NCBI GenBank assembly: GCA_002914845.1
Contig: JXTC01000370.1
Coordinates: 166,570-230,569 of the forward strand
Reading direction: 5' to 3'
Source: Trema orientale
Lineage: Eukaryota; Streptophyta; Magnoliopsida; Rosales; Cannabaceae
Length of the DNA stretch: 64,000 nt
In this document: in pieces, positions 36,190 through 47,400 of the stretch
How positions within the stretch are numbered: position 1 is the first letter of the stretch
How the letters are laid out: the number at the start of each line of letters is the position of its first letter
Made by a program: the position numbers and the translations under genes
The notes under the pieces: model-generated
Databases searched by the model: none
Told to the model about the DNA's origin: nothing
Seen by the model: the letters and a program-made list of their open reading frames with translations, nothing else

Positions 36190-38565
36190 ATTGATTTATT
36201 TAGTGTGACGGAGGATCCACGTGCTACATCTACCAAATTTAGAAAATTGGCGCACGTTGAAAATGGAGGGCCAGTCACACCGACCCCCTTTCTTTGTTTA
36301 TTATTTATTTATGTCTATTTCTAATGCTATGAACATATTAGTCACATGTTTGGCCACGTAAGTTAGTAAAATATATTTAAAAAAAGACGTATTTGAAATA
36401 GATTACATGGCCAGACTTGCGAAGTTCACTATTGAGGTGTAAAGAATATCGATGACTGTCGGTTCTTATTCAATTGTGAAAGATAAAACATATACCAATT
36501 GATTTATGATACTTGCTGTAAATTGCAACATGACAAACCAACTATATATCAGCATTATTTTCAATAAAAATCTTGACTTGATGATTTTACAATTGATGAT
36601 TGACAAGACATACATAAACAAAATTAATAATATTTGCCAATCAATGAAGGTGTGGAAAATTGAGTTAGACCGTTAATATGATAGTAGGCAACCACACGAA
36701 CCAATTCCTAATAATCTTATGAAGCATTTTTTTTAATCAGAAATGAACAATTTTGCACTTATTGTTAACTTTTTTTTTGGGAAAAAGAAAAAAGGAAAAG
36801 CTAGACTAGTTCTTGTTTCCCAACACCTACCCATCTAAAGGACATGTCTAATTTAAACCAACAAAATAAAGGCTTAATTTCATAAAGAAGAATGTTAAGA
36901 ACACATATCGATCCTAACTTATGTGTAAACCTGCCCATTAAAAATGAGCATGAATGTGCTTTCGTGCGGTACTGTACTCAAAATTCAAAATCATTGGCTC
37001 GAGATAGCCCATTGGCCCGTGCTTAAACATGTCATGTTTCATAACGTGTTGTGTCAACTCACGTGCTTAGACGTACCAATTCATTTGAGCAAAAATTAAC
37101 CTATTTAATTTATAAAATTTACTTAATTTTAGTACCTTTTTTAAACATTTTTTCCCAAATTATTCATATGTATAGAAAAAAAAAAGAATGTATTAAATTA
37201 AAGACAAAATTTTTTAATATCAAAGAAGAAAAAAAATTGTGAAATATTGCAAACCATAATTAATTATAGATTGTCTCCCAATTAGGTTGACACTTGTATA
37301 TTGGAAAAATAATTTAAAATAATGTATGTAACGTACTAACGTGTTGTGCTTACGTACTAGCGTACCGTGTTGATAGGCTGTGTCTCTTGATGGCTCGCCT
37401 CTCTTTACAGCCCTACTTACGTGAGTTCCACTACAATTAAAATCAAGAATAAACAATTTTATTGGCATAAATTTTCCAAGACTAAGAATCAACAAAATTT
37501 CAATTTTCACCAAAAGAAAAATTCCCACTCATATCTAAAATTTTCCTTCATTAGCTTTTTCCTTTTTCTTTTTTTTTCCCCTTCTTTTATAATAATTCAA
37601 AGCTCTGGTACTTCCTCTTCCCACCCTCTATCTCAGCCATTAAAGCTCTGTTTTTCTTTTTAGCAGAAAAAAAAAAAAAAAAAAACCAAAAAAAAAAAAA
37701 AAACCCTTTAAAAGAGATAAAATCATGTGCGCATGAGAAACTGCATAATGTGGACCATCTTAACCATTTGATGTATTATATATCGTTGCATTGCACCATA
37801 AGGTAAGGGCAAAAACAAGGGAACCTACTATAGTCGTGCTCATTTATTATATACTTCAAACTTTTTTTTTTAATTTCTTGAAAATTAGGAGAATATTATA
37901 GAATCTATCAAATACTGCATCGGGATACCTTATATAAAATACCAATGACTCATGATTGACACCTAATCTGTCGATCATTTTTTTTTAGATGAATTATTTG
38001 AGCAAGTCCTTTCTATAATGAGAATTTGAGATCTCCTTTGCATATTATATGTTTTTCACATGAAAAAGAAAATGAAAATTGAGAGTTTCGAGAGTGACTT
38101 CTGTTTGTTGTTTGCAATTTTCAATAGATCTCCTTAATTTCCTTTTATATATTTATCTTTTAACAGAAAAAGAGATTGATATTGAGATTTTCGAGAGTGG
38201 TCTTTGTTTCTTAGTTATAGATTTGATATATCTTGCAAGCGAATAAAAGTGGACCGTATCCATTAAAATATGGGAAATTACAAAATTTCGCAGTTAGGTG
38301 AAATAATTAATTAATTTACGTTTTTTCTTTTCAGAAATAATAAGAACATCCACTTAAATTAGTAAATTAATACAAATTTTATACCCCAGTGAGAGTTTAA
38401 TTTGGTCAAAAATGACACATGAAAATACAAAATTACATATTTTAAACTTATAATCAAATGAATACAACAGAAATAAATGAAAGAAAAAAAAGGGAAAAAA
38501 AACCATTTTAATTAGTTTTAGTTAATTAATGGTATTTGGGTAAAGGATATTTAATATTTTTTTTA
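36190..38565. other. Intergenic with segments shared with 20.6-21.6 kb
   Basis: No gene. Segments at about 36215-36295 ('tgctacatctaccaaattta'), 36808-36880 and 37920-37995 ('acctaatctgtcgatc') resemble 20605-20680, 21298-21370 and 21470-21560 in order. The rest is AT-rich, with A/T runs near 37667-37704. Confidence 0.45.
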
Positions 38566-38569
38566 AATT

Positions 38570-39607
38570 ATGTTTTATTTTAGGCTTTTTAATACAAAAA
38601 CCTCTGAATTTGGAATAATTTACTAAAATTAACCATGAACTCAATTTTTTAGAGCAAAACCTCTTGAAATCACCTAATATTAAAATTAACCCTGAACTCA
38701 ATTTGTTTAGAGCAAAATCCCCTGAAATCACCTAATATTAGTTCTGTTAGAAAAGAAAGATGTTTCTGTTATTTTTTTTTTTTACGGTTAAGTCCACATT
38801 CTTTTATTTGTGACTATTAGGTCCTTATTCTTATATTTTTATTTTATGTTAATTCTTTTTAATCTTTTTTGTCTAAAATTATTATTAATTAGCACTTGCC
38901 CAAAAGTGCTCATCTCAATAGTGGTAAAATTAAAAATAAAGAGAAATTATTATTTAACAAAAAAAAAAGAGCTGAGTTATTGTTTTCGTTCAAAACGAAG
39001 GTAAGAAATTGGAAAATTGTATAGGCTCTAATATGGATCTACTTTAATCCAAGTATTCATAAATCTAGAAGAGATGTATATAGATACTTAGACCAAATTA
39101 GATCCATATTAGAACTATATAAAAATTTAGCAATATAAATCCTATAAAATTGGCAATATATATCCCATAAAAATGACAATACATTCATAAACCTCTATTC
39201 TAGATCTTAATACTTGGAGCAAAGTAGATCCATATTAGAACTTTATAAAATTTTCCAATTTATTACCTCCGTCATGAACGAAAACGACAATCTAATTCTT
39301 TTTTTTTTCTTTTTTTTAAAAAATAATAATAATTTCCATTTGTTTCCAATATTACCCCTGCTAAGATGAGCATATTTTGGGGCAAGTGTTTATTGACGGT
39401 AGTATTGGATAGAAAAGATTAAAATAGATTAACATGAAATAAAAATCTAAAAAAAGAAGACCTAAAGCCACAAATAATCGAGTAGAGACTTAACCGTTAA
39501 AAAAAAATTCTTTTGCAACAGAACTAATATTGAAATATTAGAGGATTTTAGGGTGTTTTACTCCAGAAAATTAAGTTTAGGGTTAATAAAGCCTTTATTT
39601 TAACTTG
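38570..39607. mobile_element. Long foldback (inverted-repeat) element, about 1.04 kb
   Basis: The two halves are imperfect reverse complements. Paired landmarks are 'aggctttttaa' (38582) with 'ttaataaagcct' (39583); 'cctaatattagttctgtt' (38731) with 'aacagaactaatattgaa' (39518); 'acggttaagtcc' (38785) with 'gacttaaccgtt' (39487); and 'atatggatctactttaatcc' (39032) with 'aaagtagatccatattagaa' (39221). The loop is near 39090-39180. The left arm carries an extra duplicated segment of about 65 bp ('ttaacc.tgaactcaattt' at about 38628 and 38694). No coding capacity. Confidence 0.7.
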
Positions 39608-40862
39608 ATTTGGATTTATTTTTTATTAAGGGCAATTTTATGTTTCATTGCTTTCAAATTGCAAATCTGTCTTTTTTGCTTATTTCCCCATTTTAGCTTA
39701 TTGAGGAGGGATGTATTTGATGGGTATTAACAATTTTGATAGAAAATGCAAGGATGGCTCTATTGCATTGCCACTACAATTTTTTCTTTCCCCACCCTTT
39801 TTTTTAATTAAATTACTATTTACAAATATATCCTACTCTAAATTGACCTAAATACCTATATGTGGCATTAATCAATAAAACCTTATTTCTTAGCCCACCC
39901 TTTCAAACTTATCTTATATAATACATTTATATGAAATTATGTCATAAATATTAATAGATCAATTTCAAAATTCAATTTTTATAACTATGTAGAAATAAAT
40001 AAACTAAATAAGATGATGAATAATGTTTTGATTTTAAGTATAATTTTTATGTTAAAAAGGTAAGTTTTTGTAACTAAATAATTGATTTCGTTTTATTCTT
40101 TTTGTTCTTATTTTGTGTGTGCGTTTTTTTAGGAATCTTATTCTCTACGAGAATAGGAAATTGGATGTGTTGTAATTTTGACGATTTTTTTTTTTTTTTG
40201 CGTCAAGATTTTAGTATGTTTTTTCTTTGTTTTGTTTATATATATATCAATGGCAATTTTTATTCTCTTTTGTACTAGAGTTTTTTTTAAAAAAATATAA
40301 ATATTTTGTTGCTTATTAATTATAAAAAATACTAATCGGAAAATAGCGATAAAAACTCTTTTCTTTTTTTTGTTTAATTTGCACGTACACTTGCCTAAAA
40401 CAAGTTTTCCCTTTCTTTCTTAAGTAATATTCCTGTATATATATAAGTAATTTCTCTATGAGTATTTAGTGTTTTTCTTTTTCTTTTTTTATTTTTAAAG
40501 ATAATCGCTTATATTCCATTGTTTTGGATCATATATGCTTTATTTTATGTTCAACATAGAACAAAAAAGTGTTCCTATTGAAAAAATAAATCATTAAGCT
40601 GTTGATTTTCTTTTCTTTGTTCATAATATTTTTAGCCAAAAAAAAAACTCATAGTATTTATTTTCTTTATTTACTACTCACCAAAGGAGCAATATACAAC
40701 AAAATCTTGTAGAATAGAAAATAGAGAAGGAAAAAAGTTAGATTCAAAAAACTAGTAGATAGTAAAATATTAAGAGGTGGGGAAAAAATATATTTTAAAT
40801 GTATTTATTAATTGGCATTTTTGTGTTTAATGAAAATTTAAAAGACGTGTCAAAAGAAATTT
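39608..40862. other. Intergenic, no gene seen
   Basis: AT-rich DNA with T homopolymers (e.g. 40186-40199). Nothing recognised. Confidence 0.5.
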
Positions 40863-40880
40863 AAAATATTGTGAGATGTC

Positions 40881-41404
40881 CTCGAACAATGATAAATTGT
40901 GATAAAAAATGGAAGGCACCTACAATGGGTCAGCTGAAACTGAACATCGATGCTGCCGTTAAATGCTCTTCGGGCTTCATTGGCATTGGTGTGGTTGTGA
41001 GAGACTGGAATGGTATGATGTTGGGTGCTTCGTCTTTGAAGTTTGCTGGTCATTTGAGTCCCTTTTTGGTGGAGTGTGTGGCAGTTCGTGAAGGAATAAA
41101 ATTCGATAAATCATGGCCTTTCCCTAGGTGTGATCGAGACGGACACACAGAATGTTGTCCTTACTTTACAAGAAAAAACTTTTAATGCTCTAGAAGGCCC
41201 TGTTGTGAGGGACATCTCTAGACTTTTAGAAAGGCTCGGAAATGCTAGTTGTCGTTTTACTTGTCGTTCTTGTAATGCGGCTGCTCACTTGCCCAATTTG
41301 CTTTTCGTAATAATGTTTCTCAGTCTGGGTTTGATTCTATACCGGACTGGTTAACTACTATTATACTTAATGATCTCAGTTAATAAAAGTATAATTTTCC
41401 ATTC
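40881..41404 (+). pseudogene. 5'-truncated LINE tail with RNase H-like domain
   Basis: The translation carries a plant RNase H-like (RVT_3) signature: a W-x-x-P-x-x-G-x-LKLNIDAA stretch with the first catalytic Asp, then IGVVVRDWNG, LVECVAVREG and, in another frame, VIETD. At least two frameshifts break it (about 41110-41130 and 41285-41300). The tail matches the usual C-terminal wording '..SIPDWL..' in the third frame. Exact 18-bp direct repeats (AAAATATTGTGAGATGTC) lie at 40863-40880 and 41405-41422. These mark a target-primed insertion of only the last 524 bp of an L1-type LINE. It ends in an AATAAAAG-type tail. Confidence 0.8.
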
Positions 41405-41422
41405 AAAATATTGTGAGATGTC

Positions 41423-41717
41423 TATTTAGAAAAGGGGTGGGAAGAGAAAAAAAGAAGGTGGGAATAGAACCACCCAAAATACAAATAAAGTTTTAATAAT
41501 TTGAAATTTCCAAAACTGTACAGGATTATGCCAAAAAATAAATAAAAAAAGAAACTAAAACATACTGGTTCATCTTATGATAATTTTCATTAAAAGAAAG
41601 AGAGAGAGAACGAAAATGTTTCAAACAGAAAGCCTACACTAAAAAAAGAATTCATTATTCTAATTAAGTTGCATATTTATCTCAATAACTTATATAACAT
41701 CGTTTAATTTGCTAATA
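41423..41717. other. Intergenic, no feature seen
   Basis: Short AT-rich stretch with a GA-rich patch near 41594. Nothing recognised. Confidence 0.5.
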
Positions 41718-41726
41718 TATAATGCA

Positions 41727-42065
41727 GGGATAATATCACTTTTATAATTATATTTTGACACTTTATTCAAATTGTATCTTGTCTTTTAGTTTTTATCAAT
41801 ATTGACTTTTAGGTTTGAAATCTGTTATAAATTTAAACTCTGACACTAAGTTAATTTACTAGATGACATTTAAAAAATTGAAAATAAATAATATAAAAAC
41901 TGATCCGAGAATGAGTTTATTAAATCAACTTGGTAAATTAACTGTTCCAAATTAGTGTCAGGGTATGAAACAAATATTAAATTTAAGAGTCAATATTAAT
42001 AATAACCAAAACACAAGGTACAAACTAAACAAAAGTGTCAAAATATAATTATACGGTATTATCCC
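41727..42065 (+). mobile_element. MITE family 3 (long TIR), copy 2
   Basis: 339 bp, near-palindromic. Left 'gggataatatcacttttata' pairs with reverse complement 'gggataataccgtataatta'. 9-bp flanks are TATAATGCA (41718-41726) and TATAATGTA (42066-42074), one mismatch. Interior matches the copies at 28487-28845 and 43293-43630. Non-coding. The 9-bp duplication and long inverted repeats fit a Mutator-like origin. Confidence 0.85.
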
Positions 42066-42074
42066 TATAATGTA

Positions 42075-42756
42075 ATATATTTAACTGCCAGAAAAACAAT
42101 TCATTTTTTTTACTCGACAAATTTTCGTAATGTTTAGGAATATTTTTCATATTCGAGTCATAAGGACTCTATACGTATGTACCATGTATGAAATGAAAGT
42201 GCAGACCGATATCTAAATGTGGAAAAACGTGTTAATACATTTCACATGGCATAATCCCCAATACCGAAAGAATAATATTAGGTAACTTTCAAAAAAAAAG
42301 AATAATATTAAGTATCGCACTTAAACACAATAAATCACATGCCACATATTTGGGTGAATCGCAAAAAAAAAAAAAAAAAAAAACATATAGAGCCATTGAA
42401 CTTCTTCAAATTTGATACTTTAGAATTCTAGCTTTAGTACAATGGACATGGCTTAAAACTAGTTGGCCTGCATTACTAAATCTTCTCTCTGTTCCAGCTT
42501 CCTGGGCACCAANTTTGTTTAATAACAAGAAACAATAATATCTTTCATTAAAACTGGGTTAATTCTTATTGTTCTCCTTAATTTTGAAGATATTTTTGTC
42601 TTTTATCAGTTAAAGTTATTCAAAAAGTCAACTCAAATATTAATTTTCAGAAATTTTGAATCTCATTGTATTATTATATAGAATTCAAACTTTAAGGTTT
42701 AAATTACACAATACTCAAATCTTAAGGTATTTTTTTTTACATTATAAAAGGTAAAA
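42075..42756. other. Intergenic, no gene seen
   Basis: AT-rich DNA with an A run at 42364-42383 and an ambiguous base (N) at 42513. Nothing recognised. Confidence 0.5.
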
Positions 42757-42765
42757 TATCTAGTA

Positions 42766-42936
42766 GGGGATGGCTACAGTAGGAGCGTCCCTACGTAGGG
42801 TCATGCCTTAATTACCGTTGGATGGGAATCTGTGGGGAATAACGGGAATCTGTGAAAAATCTATTTATATACAGATTCCCATTCAACGGTGAATAGACAG
42901 GGCCTACGTAAGGACGCCCCTACTGTAGACGCGCCC
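42766..42936 (+). mobile_element. Mutator-like MITE, family 1 copy 3
   Basis: 171 bp, same orientation as the copy in LOX gene 1 intron 1 and very similar to it. Left GGGGATGGCTACAGTAGG, right end GTAGACGCGCCC. A perfect, non-repetitive 9-bp duplication, TATCTAGTA, lies at 42757-42765 and 42937-42945. This is the clearest proof of the family's boundaries and target-site length. Confidence 0.95.
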
Positions 42937-42992
42937 TATCTAGTATTATTCATACCAAAATATACAAACGATACCAAAGATAATATGGACTT

Positions 42993-43126
42993 ATCATAAT
43001 GTGATATTCATTCGTATGTAATTGCAAGATTGGTTCAAATTTCAAGACAAGTACACTGAATCATAATGTGATATTCATTCATATGTAATTACAAGATTGG
43101 TTCAAATTTCAAAACAAGTACACTGA
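42993..43126 (+). repeat. Tandem duplication, two 67-bp units
   Basis: Units at 42993-43059 and 43060-43126, both starting 'atcataatgtgatattcatt' and ending 'caagtacactga'. They differ at only a few positions, so the duplication is fairly recent. Confidence 0.9.
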
Positions 43127-43292
43127 CCAATGAAGTATTCTTTTCTCTCGTGGGTGATAAATTTTATGGGCTTCTGATCAAAGATAATGGTAAGATATGA
43201 TAGATCAGATCGACTCATGTGATCGTTTGCCCGCACGGGCTCACTTGGGTAATTGGATTCAGCCCTGCACAATACTTCACAATATTTTAAAG

Positions 43293-43630
43293 AGATATCA
43301 TTTTTATATTTTATATTTTGATATTTGATTCAAATTATATTTTATATATTCTGGTTATTATTAATATTGACCTTTAGATTTAACATCTGCTATAAATTTA
43401 TACTCAGTCTAATTTAGAGCAGTTTATTTACCAAAATTCCGTTTAAAAAATTAAAAATAAACTGTATAAAAACTGATCTGAGAATAAGTTTATTAAATCA
43501 TCTTAGTAAATTCAGAGTATAAATTTATAACATATTTTAAATCTAAGAGTCAATGTTGATAGTAACAAAAACACAAAATATAAATTAAAGAAAGTGTCAA
43601 AATACAAGGTATAAAGTTGATACTATCCCT
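43293..43630 (+). mobile_element. MITE family 3 (long TIR), copy 3
   Basis: 338 bp, near-palindromic. A perfect 9-bp duplication, ATTTTAAAG, lies at 43284-43292 and 43631-43639. Left 'agatatcatttttatatttt' pairs with reverse complement 'agggatagtatcaactttat', which shows a small deletion at the left tip. It lies about 175 bp upstream of the LOX gene 3 TATA box. Confidence 0.85.
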
Positions 43631-43804
43631 ATTTTAAAGAAATAAATCCTTTAAAGAAGACAAATATATTTAATTAATTGCGGAATATGCATGAGTTTGC
43701 ATCAGGTTGTATTACATGCATGTCTTAAATATACCTTCTTTTTTTAAAAAAAAGGTAATAAAAAAAAAGGTTACTGCCACCGTGCATTGCTCACTCTCGT
43801 TCCC

Positions 43805-43812
43805 TATAAATA
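43805..43812 (+). promoter_or_regulatory. TATA box of LOX gene 3
   Basis: TATAAATA, 172 bp upstream of the start codon. Context 'ttccctataaataccatc' is shared with gene 2. The distance is larger than in gene 2 partly because of an (AT)n run in the leader. Confidence 0.75.
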
Positions 43813-43898
43813 CCATCTATGTCTCTCCCAATAAACTTCAACACAAACAGATCATTTATCTTTATACAAACTTTTCTCAGTACGGAGAAGACTGGTTG

Positions 43899-43921
<23 letters not shown>
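43899..43921. repeat. (AT)n microsatellite in LOX gene 3 leader
   Basis: Uninterrupted AT run between the TATA box and the start codon, so probably in the 5' untranslated region. Confidence 0.85.
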
Positions 43922-43929
<8 letters not shown>

Positions 43930-43976
43930 TATTATTTGCATTCTGGTCCTTGAAGAGTTGATTAATTAGATCAAAG

Positions 43977-44398
43977 ATGGTGCTGCTGAACAAAGTCATG
44001 GACAATAACGGTCTCAGTCCCGGGAAGAAGATCGAAGGGCAGGTGGTGTTGATGAAGAAGATCTTGGACATCGACTTCTTAGGCAAAGGAGTTTCTCTTC
44101 AGCTAGTTAGTGCAGTTCATGGCGACCCTGGTAATTATTTAATTACTATGATCATATTTTTAATATAGCACATTTATGTGTGTGTGTGCGCATATATATA
44201 TATTTTAAATAGTTACAACAATATTTACCCATGGATGGTTACAATGGTTTAAGCCGTTAGATCTATATCCTACGGTGGTGATTAGTTTGGTAGTTGGTCA
44301 AAAATATTTAATGCTGACCAAAAAAATTTAATGCTATCACTACTTTTTTAAGTACCCATCCATGGTCACAAAAAAATTGTAACTATTGAGAAGTCTTT

Positions 44399-44436
<38 letters not shown>

Positions 44437-47400
44437 TGTACGTTTTTCTTTTTAAAAGGATAAATAATGTTAGTTCGAGTTTCAAAGTTTGACTGTAGTC
44501 CCATAAATGATCATGAACCTGGTCATGGATATTTTGGATACGGCTACTTGGCAGAAGAAATAAACAGCTCGTTTTAACCAATAACTATAGAGTGTATATA
44601 TATATATATTTATTTCATGCGGCAGTTTGCATAATTCATGTTGTGTCTCGATTAAAAGTGAATCTTTTGTTTTGTCATTAATGAGAAAATGACTTATTCA
44701 TATATAATATATATTGATAACAACTTAGTACTAGTGTTCAAATACAGTACAAAATACACGTTAATAATAATATGACAAAAATTAATGCAGTCAAGTGTCA
44801 CGTTATCAACATAGTAAGTGGTACTAAATCGAAAACATGGAACAACTAACGATATATGACGCAGTTTATTTTATTTTATTTTATTTTTTTGAGACAGATA
44901 AAATATGACACAGTTTCTGTTTTGGTAGCATTTATAAATTTTACAAATAAAATGCACTCCAAAGCCACGAATTTTAATTAAAAAAAAACGAGTCACTGAG
45001 AATCTTTTTTCCCCCTTTATTGGCGGGAAAATAAGTTGGGCGTCATAAATGGGCTTTTTGATCCCAAATCGCCCGATCTGGCTTGGCTCAATTAATAAAG
45101 CCCAAATAATAAACAAAATAATAGACTGTTGTCCTTAATTTTTTTTAGATTACTTTTTATTTTCATTTCATCAACGGCTTTTTTTTCGTCTCAGGAGTTT
45201 TTCTCTGCAATTTCTTTTCTTTGTTTTTATTTTTGTTGCAGCGAATGGACTGAAAGGGAATGTAGGAAAACCAGCTTACTTGGAGAAGTGGGATACATCT
45301 CTCCCTTCCTTGCCACTAGGCGAGTCCATTTTTAAAGTTACCTTCGATTGGGACGACGCCATTGGAGTTCCTGGAGCTCTGATAATCAAGAACAATAACA
45401 ACGCTGAGTTCTATATCAAAACCATCACTCTCGTTGATGTTCCCGGTGAAGGTCACATCCACTTCATCTGCAACTCCTGGGTATACCCAGTAAGCAAATA
45501 CGATTACGATCGCGTTTTCTTCGCGAACAAGGTAATGGTTATTCTGATGATATGAAGTTGAATTTGTTCAAACTGGTTAATGATTGAGGAACCCAATTGA
45601 GAGTATTTTAATAATATCGTCGCTTTATTTTAAGGAGTGGGTTGGCTGTGGTTTTTTATGAGAGCCCTCCAGTTGTTTGTTTAAAGTACCCAATGACATA
45701 TTAAAACTTTGTTGCTTAAAGATTTTTTACTGGAAATAGATGCGAGTAAATTGCTTCGTATGCTAATCTAAATTTGGTGAAATCTATATTCGTAGACATA
45801 TCTTCCTAGTACAATACCAGTACCACTGCGGGAGTACATAAAACAAGAGCTTGTGAACTTGAGAGGAGATGGAACAGGAGAGCGCCAGGAGTGGGATAGA
45901 GTCTATGACTATGATTACTACAATGATTTGGGTGATCCTGATAAGGGTCCAGCATTTGTTCGTCCAGTCCTTGGAGGGTCTCGTGAATATCCTTACCCTC
46001 GTAGAGGAAGAACTGGCAGACCACCCACCCAGACAGGTTAATTTGATATTTCTGCATGTTATGTGTGTCAAACATCAGATCTTTTTCTCCTATTTTTCTT
46101 TTCTCTTCGCTGATTAATGATTATCATTGATGAATTAAGAATTTGAGATTTCAGTTCTTGTTCTTGATATTCACTTTTTTCTGATGAGAGTCTTTAATTA
46201 ACAGATCCGAACACTGAGAGCAGGCTGCCTCTTCTGAAGAGTTTAAGCATTTATGTTCCACGAGATGAGCGATTTGATCATATTAAGATGTCTGACTTTC
46301 TTGCTTATGGACTACTGTCGTTAGCACAGGGCATCATACCTGCGCTGGAATCTTTTTTTGACGAGACCCCAGGTGAATTTGATAGCTTCCAGGATGTACT
46401 CGACTTGTACAGACAGGGACTTAAGCTACCAAAAGCAGTACTTGATACTATCAGGAAAAATGTGCCTTCTGAGGTGCTTCCGGAAATTTTTCAGATTGAT
46501 GCTGAACAATTCATTAAATACCCTCTGCCTGATGTGATAAAAGGTATTTCTCCTAAATTTACGGTTCAGCCAATCCTGTTCTCAAGATGATATTTGTTGT
46601 ACGATTTGACAATTCATGAGATTGTGCATTTGTTCTTTTAGTAGCTAATTTTATTGTGGTGTCTCAATAATTTGGATCAGAGTATACATCTGCATGGAGG
46701 ACTGATGAAGAATTTGGAAGAGAAATGGTGGCTGGAGTTAACCCTCTCATCCTTCGTCACCTAGAAGTAATTTCATGATTTTGATACTGAAATTACTAGC
46801 AATAATTTGATTCAATGCTGCCAAATGCTTGTTTTCTTTTCTTTTTTAATTATTATTTGCTCCAACTTAACTGCAGGAATTCCCACCGGCAAGCAAGCTA
46901 GACCCTAAAGTCTATGGCGATCAAACTAGTAAAATTACTGAAGGCCACATACTGAATAACTTGGACGGGCTTGGTGTATATGAGGTAATGTTCATAGAGT
47001 ATTTTTTATGGACGAGTTTTAAATGCAACGTAGAGTTATAATTAACTAATGTATTCTTGCTACAAATATTAATGCATTTTCAACATTATATGACTGAATA
47101 GGCACTCGAAAACAAGAAGTTATTTATATTAGACCACCATGATTCGTTTATGCCATACCTGACAAGGATAAACTCAACTCCAACAAAGACTTACGCCACC
47201 AGGACACTCTTGTTTCTAAAAGATGATGGCACCTTGAAGCCCTTGGCCATCGAATTAAGCTTACCACATCCAGATGGTGACAAATATGGTGCAATTAGCA
47301 AAGTATATACACCAGCTGAAGTAGGTGTTGAAGGTACTATTTGGGAACTGGCAAAAGCTTATGTAGCTGTAAATGACTCTGGTTATCATCAGCTCATTAG

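Noticed and set aside
42993-43126. Start of a CRISPR-like array
   Set aside because: Only two adjacent units without spacers in plant nuclear DNA; a simple tandem duplication.
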